Positions 9,511-17,215 of a stretch of 24,039 bases of DNA are shown in pieces. The notes beneath the pieces were generated by a model. That model saw only the letters and a list, made by a program, of their open reading frames with translations. It made no database searches and was not told the origin of the DNA. The position numbers and the translations under genes were made by a program. Position 1 is the first letter of the stretch. Each line of letters opens with the position of its first letter. This DNA comes from a virus, in IMG/VR virus record IMGVR_UViG_3300009436_000110, positions 1 through 24,039 of that record. One strand, 5' to 3'.

Positions 9511-10140
9511 CTATCTTGGTATTACAGTTTTAGCAACATCAGCGACCACTTCGGGGTCTGGTGAAATATAAGATCCTACACCGCCTGCAAATTGCCCCGC
9601 GGCTTCAGCTCTAGCGGCTCTAGCGGCTTGTATAGCTGCTTCGCTAGATGCTAATTCATTAGCGTCTATTTGGAATTCTTCACCAAGCAACTGTGCCTTA
9701 AGGCCTCTTGACTGCTCGGCACCCATTCTTTCCCTTGTTTGTAATCTACCCGCTTCTTGGGCCGTTAATCTTTGATTCATTGATTCTTGCTGCCCAATGC
9801 TAGCTGAAGCTTGCTGCGCGTTTTGTGACTGCTGGTTAGCTAATGATTGCGCTAATGCCGCGATGCCGCTGCCACCAGCAGCTTGATTCATAGAGCCCAT
9901 TATATTAGACAACCCCTGCGCTTGTTGCTGCGCTGCGAAATCTGCCGCTTGCGTATTGACAGTAAGGTCTTCCATTGTATTCTCTAAGTTAGAGTACAAG
10001 TTAGACGTGTCTTGAGCAAAATAGTCCCGCATAGAAGCGTCGTACGCCCCCTGAGCCTCTTCTCTTCTAGCTAGCCTTTTTTTACCGCCGATGTATGAAG
10101 CGCCGAATTTCACCGCACCCTCAAATATATCTCCTAGCAT
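9511..10140 (-). CDS. Small Gln/Ala-rich internal virion protein candidate
   Basis: This 209-aa protein starts with a short amphipathic, Gly-rich segment (MLGDIFEGAVKFGASYIGG). A basic helix and the motif YFAQDTSNLYSNLENT (about 40-55) follow. Most of the remainder is low-complexity Gln/Ala/Ser-rich helix (about 66-190), including GGSGIAALAQSLANQQSQN. I recall similar proteins, including the FAQDTSN and EDLTVN motifs, directly after the nozzle/stabilisation gene in marine tailed phages, but no biochemical role is known to me. Size, composition and position resemble the smallest ejection protein of podoviruses (T7 gp14 or P22 gp7 type), which are also Ala/Gln-rich and membrane-active. It ends in TAG, overlapping a possible GTG start of the next gene. 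A virion role is likely; ejection is inferred. Confidence 0.6.
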   Translation of the reverse strand: MLGDIFEGAVKFGASYIGGKKRLARREEAQGAYDASMRDYFAQDTSNLYSNLENTMEDLTVNTQAADFAAQQQAQGLSNIMGSMNQAAGGSGIAALAQSLANQQSQNAQQASASIGQQESMNQRLTAQEAGRLQTRERMGAEQSRGLKAQLLGEEFQIDANELASSEAAIQAARAARAEAAGQFAGGVGSYISPDPEVVADVAKTVIPR

Positions 10141-10171
10141 ATTTAATTAGTTTATAAGTTATTATTACGTA

Positions 10172-13100
10172 TTATTCGCTGCTGATAAATATCTCAGAGT
10201 TAACCGCGAACAACTCTTTTTTATTACTGCTGGTAATTGAAAATTCAATATCCGCATAATACCCCAACAGCCCAGAAGTGTTTACTCGGCTATCTTTAGC
10301 AAATAACATAAAATTCCCCGGCGCTGGAGCAGGTGAGGGAGCGTTACTTGTTAATGTTATTTGGTTTGGTCTACTTACAGATGCCACCGTTCCTATTACA
10401 CGTAATACAGCGGGGGAAGTAACGCCATTCGGAGAATATATAATGTCCCCGGGTTGTAAAGAAGTATTTATTTCTCCATTTATAATAATTGTTGTAGCAG
10501 CTGGGTGGGTAAGAACATTGCCAATACCTTGCACGCTAAACTCTTTCGTATCAATGTTAGCCAACGTAGTAGCGTCACCCATTATGTAATTAAAATACAT
10601 ACCCTCGCGCTCTTTCCACGTAGTTACTGTTCCGCTTTGTTTATTTGTAACAACGCTAGCGGTCCACCCTTCGGCCCCTTCGTACGAGAGAGTCTTAAAG
10701 TTTTTAACGCTTGTGGGGGCATCATTGAATACAGACTTAATAGTTGTTGCTTTTTGTACACCGTAAAAGTTTGATCTGGTGGTGCTTGAATGCTCCCAAA
10801 TTTCGCCATTGTTAAAACTGTAGTAGTCATTGTTAAGTGAAATTGCAAACTCAGGTGCGTAAGATAATCGTGTAGACCATCCATCAACTGTTTCTTTAAA
10901 CGACACCTGCTCGGCACCTATACGTATATTGTAAGAACTGTTCTGCTCGTCGTAGGAGCCGATTAAAGCACTTGTGGTGGACTTTAAACCGTCTTCAAAG
11001 TAATCAGTCATTCCCTTGCTAGATATCTCTGTAATGCCGTCTCTTGACAGTCTAATAACAGCACCTCTAGCTTTGTCTGTAAAGTAAACTCTAAATCCGT
11101 AACTTGCAAAAGACTCAGGGTTTTTAGATATACCAAACTCGCCAACGTACGGTACAGCTTGCCCTAAGACGTTTTTATTCGATGTAACATTAGTATTGCC
11201 GTCGGCATTAAATAAAGCATCTTTGTTGGCAAGTATTCTAAAACATTTGTCTTCGCATAAAGCGATTAGGTCGGTATCTCTAGCATGCAACTTCTGTATG
11301 CTACCGTTTGTCGGGTTTAAATCTTGTGTTATATCTTCGGCTAGTAAGAACTGGTTGGTATTGTTAATACCGCTTATAGAGTTAAATATACCGCTGAATA
11401 TCATACTGGAGCTTCTACGCTCTTCCCTGTATGGCTCTTCTAAAACAGCTGACACTCTTACCCCTTTGCCTATAACGGGCGCGTTAAAGTCGTCTCTTAT
11501 GCGATCAGATTCTACGCCATTACCGAAAGAATAGCAGTTACTCCAGTCTATAGCAGTGGGTGTTTTCACGGTACTAATGTTTCTAAAGCCTGATGCCTCG
11601 TAGAATATATCTAAGTCTGCTAACTTATCAGGTTCAGTTTCGAATATAGCGGGGTTAGTAGATGAGTTTATAACTCTATCTGTAGTAGTATCTTGTCTGT
11701 ATACTAATATTTTGCCAATTTGAGCAATACTTGGTGTTCCCCCGTATTGCGTGTCGTCGAAGTCCCTGTCTAGTGTGTACCTAGTGGCAACACCGTCTCC
11801 ATTATTGCCGTCCCTGTTATAGTCACCAAGTCCAGCAATGGAGGTAGTATCAGTGTTTATTATAGTGTAAAAATCAGCGCTTTGTGTGCCGTCAATATAC
11901 CCAAATTTTATTTTAGCCCCTGTTACTAGTTTTTCATAATATATAACAGCTTTAAAAGGCTTATTAGTAGCTACCGCTTCGGTTCTTGCTGCTGCTAAAT
12001 CAAATTTGTCTTCTTCCGTGCTGTTACCAGGCAGTAATGGAGTATATGTGCCAACGCCTAAGTGGGCGCGATCGGGGTTGTAAACGTCTACGGTTGACAC
12101 TAAAAATGTTCCGGAAGTTATAACCCCTAGGGTGGATTTTAGTAGTTGTAGTGAAGTATCTATAACAAGATTTTCGGCTCCGGGCACCGCAAAAGCAGAC
12201 TCTACATTTTTAATAAACGTAGCGTTAGGGTTTATCTTAGCGAAAAACTTACCTTCAAATTCCGGTAAAAATCTATTCTTATCCTCAAAAACAGTCATGC
12301 GGAACTCGTCTCCATCATTCAACCCCTGCAGCCAAGCATCACCAGGCACTATACCTTTGTCCAAAACAACCTCATAGATACCCATACTTAAGCCACCTAT
12401 TTCGGTAATAGCGCCGGTTGGCCCGCCAGATACTATTTTATAAGTGTCGGATTCCTGAGCCCCCGCAGATGTGGTGAAGCTAACATGGCCGCCTTGCTTA
12501 AAATTGTTGAAAAAATTAGCGTTTGAAAAAGAGTCTGGAGTATTGTTTGAATCGGTAGCTATGCTATCTAAAGGTCCGTAAAATTTTATTCTATTATCCC
12601 CGACTATGAAACCACTGGATAATACACTAGACGGTTTGTAAGCTTTAACCGCGGATCTAGCTATAGCCGTTTTTACGTTTTTTATATGTGGAGGTGCCTC
12701 GTTTGATATGTCAAGTACTTTGTACCTATTATCTTCACTAACCGGTATATCTGAATCGTGCTGCTTCTTAAGATTTATATAATCCCCATCTTGTATTTTA
12801 TTTCTTTCACTTGAAGGGAAGCTTAACCACACGTTACCGTCTTCTGCTGAATAGTAGCGGTCTAATCCTAAATTGTAATATTCGGGAGTCGAGTTTTTAA
12901 CATAAAACTTAAACTTAGTAGCCCAAGAAGGCGTTGTAGAGGCGCTGGATATACTGCCGATTACGGCATTTACTTTGCTAGCGTTGGTTTTATCCACAGC
13001 CACGGCTCCGCCTGGAGAGGTAAATACAGGGGATTCTCTCCCGTAATCATCTAAAAAAGTAACGCCTATTTGGTATGTTCTGTCAGATTTAACAGATTCT

Positions 13101-14629
13101 TTACCGAGGCCTACTGAAGAATGTGTTGTATTACTTTGTGTGCCGACTATATTAATATCGGAATTTACAACATCATAGTTCTGCAGGTAGTTGCCATATA
13201 TTACACGATTCCCTATAACTTCTTGAGACTTAGCTTTCTTAGGCACGGCGTCAAATAGTCTTAATAGCTGTGAACTTTCTATAACTCTACCTAATAAATC
13301 AGTAGTAACAGTAGTATTATAAGGATTGACAGCATCTATAAGCGCGCGGTCAAAAGACTTTACTAAATAAACATTATTAGACCTACTACCTTTATAAAGT
13401 ATTTCCACTTCTTCTACGTCCGCAGGTATTGTGTTACCAGTAGATCCTGGAAATCCGCTTATATATATTATACGAGTATTGTCATCCATACCCAGGTTGT
13501 AGCCGTCTCTACTTAAATACTCAAACTGGCCGGGCACAAAAGCCGGCTTCGTAAAAGGAGCGTACGGGGAATAGCGACTATCTGTAAATTTGTATCTGTA
13601 CGAAAATCTTGGAAAATCATTTTTAAATATAGGCTCGTCTTCCGTGCGAAGCATGGTCCACACGACAGCGCTATCGACTATATTATCGGATAAGCTACTG
13701 ATAGTTAATGTGCCTGACGAATTAGTTAGGTTACTGCTTGATCCAAATACTCCTATGACTTGGTATTTTGTTACCGTGCCGTCATCTTCATTAATTTCGT
13801 ACTTAAGTATCACCTTGCAATCAGGACCTTTATCGCCAGCCCATTGTATATTTTGGCTGGTCCATGCTAACGCTATAGTATTCCCAGCTACTTTACCGCT
13901 TAAGTTTACAGCGTTTAATGTTATTGGGTTTACTCCCACACCTCTGAAATTACCATTAGGCAAAGATAAGGTCGGTTGTACGGACGGTATTGCCGATGAA
14001 AAAGCTTTAACAGTTAGTCTTTTAATCGGTGCAGATTTAATTACTGTTATATCTGTTGCTATAAAATCTCTAGTAGAAGGATCAGCGTCGCCATAAACAT
14101 GTGTGTGCGAGGTTAACGCGTCACCACTTTGAGCAGACCCAGCCTTAAATTTAGCTATATTAATTACTCTAGGCTCATTCAAATCATCTGTCCAGAACAG
14201 CATCCCATCGAGTATGTTAACGCCTGTAATTAAGTTGTTAGCACTAAAGTTTAATACGTTATTGGCATCAACCAGAACCGGCGTGACAATACCTGTTGCT
14301 TGGTCGTACTCGAGTATAGCATCAACGGTATTACTAGTTAGGAACCAGTATATCTTTTCGTTTTGGCTATCGCGTACTGTGCCAATACATTTAGTGTTAG
14401 TTAAGCCAAACGGAGTTGTTCCACTACCTGTGGTTTGCCAGGTACCGCCACCTGGTTTATTGTTTTGTTTAGTGTTACCTAGTATAGTTTCAACAGCGCC
14501 TACGTCAGAGCCTTCAGAAGAACTTATCTGAATGTTCTGAGCATCGCGGTATTGCCCATTGGGTACCAACCTTTCATCAAGGTCTTTATTCATCTTACCC
14601 TGGACAAATGTATGCTGTAGCTTAGCCAT
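10172..14629 (-). CDS. Tail nozzle / stabilisation protein (P22 gp10 or T7 gp12-like, crAss muzzle-like)
   Basis: This 1485-aa protein opens with GKMNKDLDERLVPNGQYRDA (residues 11-30), the conserved N-terminus of a family in crAss-like and marine phages often annotated as stabilisation protein. Two blade-like beta segments follow: KIYWFLTSNTVDAILEYD (92-109) and NILDGMLFWTDDLNEPRVIN (138-157). A second repeat-rich region at about 1100-1220 contains LHARDTDLIALCEDKCFRIL and FRVYFTDKARGAVIRLSRDG. The alternation of hydrophobic strands and Asp/Gly/Asn turns fits a beta-propeller plus inserted domains. In podoviruses such a protein closes the end of the short tail, holding DNA in and contacting the ejection proteins. 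It comes straight after the two ring/connector genes and before the internal proteins, as expected. It is longer than P22 gp10 (about 470 aa) and T7 gp12 (about 790 aa). No enzymatic motif was found. Confidence 0.78.
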   Translation of the reverse strand: MAKLQHTFVQGKMNKDLDERLVPNGQYRDAQNIQISSSEGSDVGAVETILGNTKQNNKPGGGTWQTTGSGTTPFGLTNTKCIGTVRDSQNEKIYWFLTSNTVDAILEYDQATGIVTPVLVDANNVLNFSANNLITGVNILDGMLFWTDDLNEPRVINIAKFKAGSAQSGDALTSHTHVYGDADPSTRDFIATDITVIKSAPIKRLTVKAFSSAIPSVQPTLSLPNGNFRGVGVNPITLNAVNLSGKVAGNTIALAWTSQNIQWAGDKGPDCKVILKYEINEDDGTVTKYQVIGVFGSSSNLTNSSGTLTISSLSDNIVDSAVVWTMLRTEDEPIFKNDFPRFSYRYKFTDSRYSPYAPFTKPAFVPGQFEYLSRDGYNLGMDDNTRIIYISGFPGSTGNTIPADVEEVEILYKGSRSNNVYLVKSFDRALIDAVNPYNTTVTTDLLGRVIESSQLLRLFDAVPKKAKSQEVIGNRVIYGNYLQNYDVVNSDINIVGTQSNTTHSSVGLGKESVKSDRTYQIGVTFLDDYGRESPVFTSPGGAVAVDKTNASKVNAVIGSISSASTTPSWATKFKFYVKNSTPEYYNLGLDRYYSAEDGNVWLSFPSSERNKIQDGDYINLKKQHDSDIPVSEDNRYKVLDISNEAPPHIKNVKTAIARSAVKAYKPSSVLSSGFIVGDNRIKFYGPLDSIATDSNNTPDSFSNANFFNNFKQGGHVSFTTSAGAQESDTYKIVSGGPTGAITEIGGLSMGIYEVVLDKGIVPGDAWLQGLNDGDEFRMTVFEDKNRFLPEFEGKFFAKINPNATFIKNVESAFAVPGAENLVIDTSLQLLKSTLGVITSGTFLVSTVDVYNPDRAHLGVGTYTPLLPGNSTEEDKFDLAAARTEAVATNKPFKAVIYYEKLVTGAKIKFGYIDGTQSADFYTIINTDTTSIAGLGDYNRDGNNGDGVATRYTLDRDFDDTQYGGTPSIAQIGKILVYRQDTTTDRVINSSTNPAIFETEPDKLADLDIFYEASGFRNISTVKTPTAIDWSNCYSFGNGVESDRIRDDFNAPVIGKGVRVSAVLEEPYREERRSSSMIFSGIFNSISGINNTNQFLLAEDITQDLNPTNGSIQKLHARDTDLIALCEDKCFRILANKDALFNADGNTNVTSNKNVLGQAVPYVGEFGISKNPESFASYGFRVYFTDKARGAVIRLSRDGITEISSKGMTDYFEDGLKSTTSALIGSYDEQNSSYNIRIGAEQVSFKETVDGWSTRLSYAPEFAISLNNDYYSFNNGEIWEHSSTTRSNFYGVQKATTIKSVFNDAPTSVKNFKTLSYEGAEGWTASVVTNKQSGTVTTWKEREGMYFNYIMGDATTLANIDTKEFSVQGIGNVLTHPAATTIIINGEINTSLQPGDIIYSPNGVTSPAVLRVIGTVASVSRPNQITLTSNAPSPAPAPGNFMLFAKDSRVNTSGLLGYYADIEFSITSSNKKELFAVNSEIFISSE

Positions 14630-14632
14630 ATA

Positions 14633-15550
14633 TTAGTGTTTAATCCACTTGGATTGATTTCTCATTACTTGCGCTAGCTCCGATATTTTAAGATTGGACA
14701 TGCGTAGCTTAGCATTGCGCTTAGCAGCAACCATTTCTTTCTTAAATCTAGCAATCTGGTACTCCGGAGTATTTGCTCTAGCACCTAGTGCAGCGTGAGC
14801 AATATACTTATATACAGCTTCCTCAGCAAACTTATGTACACGCATCTCTTCATCAGTGCCTAACCCATCACTAATGTATTTTAGTGTTACAATTTGGTTA
14901 ACTAAGTTAGAGCTAAAGTGCATAATACCTTTTAACTGGTCAATGTAGAAAACGCCATTACCCTGCGCTTCTTCTGGCGATAGCCCGTAGCGTCTGCCGT
15001 ATCTGTAAAGATTAAACAACTCGCTTTCTGTAAGAGTGTTTTGATTATTAGACGATGTACTGGAAGAGTAGTAAGCCGAGTTGAAATTGGCTAACGTTAC
15101 AGATTCATTAGCTAAAACCATTTTGCCGTTGCTATCAAACTGGTATTCGTAGTTGCTGTCTTGGTTAACGGCATTAGGATTGCTAGTGTTGCGCGTAGGG
15201 TATATAATTCTTTCTATACCGTTTGAATCCGCCCAAGATACCTTAACATAGTTTACGTAGTCTTGTGGTAGTATCATGTACAGCGCTGGTGGTATTTCTA
15301 CCTCTAAAGCTTTTTGTGACGGTAAAGTATCAAAGCTAAATTCTTGAATAGCACGCTGTGCGTGAAACGCAACATCTGTACGCTTTATTTTGCTTATAAT
15401 TTTATCTTCGCCAACATAGGCTATCATAAAATTATTCACCATGTCTTTAAGGCTAACAAACTGGTAATTACCGTAATCTTCATCACCGCTGTTCCAGTTA
15501 CCGTCTGCTCCTTCGTAGTAAAGTTCGCTAGTTTGATTTATTAGCCCCAT
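14633..15550 (-). CDS. Tail connector / ring protein (tail-tubular type), 305 aa
   Basis: This 305-aa protein has an N-terminal helical part with YQFVSLKDMVNNFMIAYVGE (about 28-47) and a beta-rich middle (LEVEIPPALYMILPQDYVNY, about 82-101). A Ser/Asn-rich loop lies near 160-170. The strongly helical C-terminus contains DGLGTDEEMRVHKFAEEAVY (229-248) and a basic segment with RRNAKLRMSNLK-like spacing near 280. The mix of N-terminal helix, central barrel-like strands and C-terminal helices resembles adaptor, ring or tail-tubular (T7 gp11, P22 gp4) proteins at podovirus necks. It lies between another connector candidate and the nozzle gene, with 3-base gaps on each side. Closely similar C-terminal sequences recur in uncultured marine phages, as I recall them. 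The neck/tail role is fairly secure; the exact ring is not. Confidence 0.65.
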   Translation of the reverse strand: MGLINQTSELYYEGADGNWNSGDEDYGNYQFVSLKDMVNNFMIAYVGEDKIISKIKRTDVAFHAQRAIQEFSFDTLPSQKALEVEIPPALYMILPQDYVNYVKVSWADSNGIERIIYPTRNTSNPNAVNQDSNYEYQFDSNGKMVLANESVTLANFNSAYYSSSTSSNNQNTLTESELFNLYRYGRRYGLSPEEAQGNGVFYIDQLKGIMHFSSNLVNQIVTLKYISDGLGTDEEMRVHKFAEEAVYKYIAHAALGARANTPEYQIARFKKEMVAAKRNAKLRMSNLKISELAQVMRNQSKWIKH

Positions 15551-15553
15551 TTA

Positions 15554-16243
15554 TTAAGATTTTTCTTGTTGAGTGTTTTTGGCCTCTTCTTGTGCTGCTA
15601 TCTGATACACTTGTAATTCGCGCGTTGATATACCCGCTAGTTCTAGTATTTTCATTACCAGTTCAGTTTCTTCCGAAGCGTGCAGCTCAAAGTTAGTAGC
15701 ATTAGATACGTTGTATTGCGCAACACCGTTAACTACCGTGTATGCCCATTCTGCGGTTGCAGGTCTTTTAATATAGTTACACGTAACACCTGAAGTTAAT
15801 GGTGCTGTGCCGTGCACTTTATAACCAGTAGAGTCTGCTACAAATACAGGCCTAGCGTCAGTAGGCTTTGTTAAAGGAGCTGCGTTAATGTATAAAAATT
15901 CGTTTTTATTAATGCGCTCTACCTCTATATTGTTATAAATAATAGTACCTATTCTGTACAAATTATTAGGAACAGTCCATAAGCCGTTACCGGCGTGCGT
16001 CATAGCAGCCGTAACTTCGAATAGGTTTATTTTTTCATTAAGAATGTTGAGCATGTCGGAGAACTCCGTGTCGTTTCCATGCATTCTGCCAAACTGGTTA
16101 ATGTCATAGAAGTATTGCTCGAATAGATCCATTTGCGCTTGATTGGCAAACAGGTTGAATTCCTGAGGCGTAACATACCCTCGTTGCTCTTTATTGAGTA
16201 TACTTAATACCCGTTGATAAACAGTGTCTACGCTTACGCTCAT
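15554..16243 (-). CDS. Head-tail adaptor / ring protein, 229 aa
   Basis: The N-terminus, VDTVYQRVLSILNKEQRGYV (about 5-24) followed by TPQEFNLFANQAQMDLFEQY, is an all-helical module typical of phage adaptor proteins that dock under the portal. The centre is beta-rich (GLWTVPNNLYRIGTIIYNN), and a C-terminal helix runs through SEETELVMKILELAGIS to an acidic, Gln-rich tail. The helix-barrel-helix plan and the place after the capsid and 284-aa genes support a role as first connector ring on the portal, comparable to ring proteins of crAss-like phages or P22 gp4. The leader is A/T-rich (AATAATAATATG) and a hairpin lies just upstream. The family is recognised from pattern memory, so the exact ring position is uncertain. 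Confidence 0.65.
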   Translation of the reverse strand: MSVSVDTVYQRVLSILNKEQRGYVTPQEFNLFANQAQMDLFEQYFYDINQFGRMHGNDTEFSDMLNILNEKINLFEVTAAMTHAGNGLWTVPNNLYRIGTIIYNNIEVERINKNEFLYINAAPLTKPTDARPVFVADSTGYKVHGTAPLTSGVTCNYIKRPATAEWAYTVVNGVAQYNVSNATNFELHASEETELVMKILELAGISTRELQVYQIAAQEEAKNTQQEKS

Positions 16244-16259
16244 ATTATTATTTGATTAA

Positions 16260-16287
16260 AGTGGAGGCTACCTTAGTAACCCCCACT
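16260..16287 (-). terminator. Intergenic hairpin between the 284-aa and 229-aa genes
   Basis: On the minus strand AGTGGGGGTTAC and GTAGCCTCCACT pair over 12 positions around a TAAG loop. Two of the pairs are G-U wobbles that would be mismatches on the plus strand, so the structure suits minus-strand RNA. It starts 6 bases after the TAA stop of the 284-aa gene and is followed by TTTAATC, a weak U-run. It may be a partial terminator or an mRNA processing/stability element. I cannot tell which from sequence alone. Confidence 0.6.
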
Positions 16288-16293
16288 GTTGTT

Positions 16294-17148
16294 TTATAAT
16301 CGTTTTTCTATAGTGTTCAGTACTTCCATTCCTTCATCTGTTTTGAAGTAAGCCGCAAGTGCTGAGTATGGGTGCTCGTCAAATGGCACCGTCATTAGTT
16401 TCCGCCCTGTGTTAGCGTAACTGAATGTTCTTTGGTCCTGTGATAATGCAATCAATCCTTGTTCAACCGCCTTAATACCGATGTTACGTAGGTGTACGTT
16501 TTCATCATTGGCTAGTTCTATGAACAAATGAGGGTTATTACGTGCAAACACAAGTAAATCGCGTTTAAGCTCCTTAGAACTCATCTCAGATACCTTAGAA
16601 CCGAATTCTACACGCAAAATTGCTTCAGCTTCATCAATATCCATTGATTTAGCAGCATTCATAGCGTCGAGCTCTAACTCGATCCAGCCTACTTGGCTTT
16701 CCGCAATTGTATCAGGCTTGTATTCTTTAATAACGCCTTTGCTTGTAAACGGGTGGTACAATGATAACAATTGTTGCAGAACAACATTTTCTTTAGGTAC
16801 ATTTAACATTCCTTCTCTAAAGACGATGCGGCCCAGTGTCGCTGGCCCTTCTTGTTCATCAACAAAACAAGAACGCTGATTGGTAGCATACCTGATTTCG
16901 CGCTGGTAACCTTTTTCTTCGTCAAACCAAAGTAAGGGTTTTTTAGCGGAATGTAAAGCGGGTAGTGTAAATATTAAAGGTTTTTTACGCTCAGTTAGTT
17001 CGTACAAACGATCTTTGTATTCCCACTTAGATTTTTTTGGCAGTGGAGGCATTTCTGTTGCCGTTTCAAACGACACTTCTGGTGTCTCTACTGTAGTTTC
17101 TTTTTTAACCGGAGCCTTCTTAGCTGCGGGTTTTTTAGCTGTTGCCAT
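16294..17148 (-). CDS. Conserved phage protein of unknown function with Lys/Ala-rich N-terminus
   Basis: This 284-aa protein has no enzymatic motif that I recognise. It starts with a histone-tail-like segment, TAKKPAAKKAPVKK (residues 3-16), then an acidic linker to about residue 33. The body contains PALHSAKKPLLWFDEEKGYQ (about 63-82) and a helical segment with DIDEAEAILRVEFGSKVSEM. The C-terminus contains RKLMTVPFDEHPYSALAAYF and ends in a short acidic helix. I recall similar bodies next to capsid genes in uncultured marine phages, with no assigned role. It lies directly after the major capsid gene and is flanked by two hairpins, so it is probably expressed at its own level. A minor head protein or capsid-lumen DNA-contacting protein is plausible because of the basic tail. 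A decoration or chaperone role is equally untested. Confidence 0.55.
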   Translation of the reverse strand: MATAKKPAAKKAPVKKETTVETPEVSFETATEMPPLPKKSKWEYKDRLYELTERKKPLIFTLPALHSAKKPLLWFDEEKGYQREIRYATNQRSCFVDEQEGPATLGRIVFREGMLNVPKENVVLQQLLSLYHPFTSKGVIKEYKPDTIAESQVGWIELELDAMNAAKSMDIDEAEAILRVEFGSKVSEMSSKELKRDLLVFARNNPHLFIELANDENVHLRNIGIKAVEQGLIALSQDQRTFSYANTGRKLMTVPFDEHPYSALAAYFKTDEGMEVLNTIEKRL

Positions 17149-17164
17149 AATATGATATAATTAA

Positions 17165-17204
17165 ATAGATAAAAGAATAATGCCCCCGGCCGAAGCCGAG
17201 GACA
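17165..17204 (-). terminator. Rho-independent-type terminator after the major capsid gene
   Basis: On the minus strand TGTCCTCGGC and GCCGGGGGCA form a 10-bp stem (17204-17181) closed by a TTCG tetraloop, with two wobble pairs and otherwise mainly G-C. A T-rich run (TTATTCTTTTATC) follows. It begins 11 bases after the TAA stop of the capsid gene. The strong stem, stable loop and U-rich tail are the standard layout of an intrinsic terminator. Downstream genes have no obvious promoter, so it is probably leaky or also protects the capsid mRNA 3' end. Confidence 0.8.
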
Positions 17205-17215
17205 ATATTATAAGC

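Noticed and set aside
10624-10917. Minus-strand 97-codon frame overlapping the nozzle gene in another frame
   Set aside because: It is entirely within the strongly coding 1485-aa frame and shows no family motif. The same reasoning applies to 18121-18303, 18941-19162 and 21754-22017.
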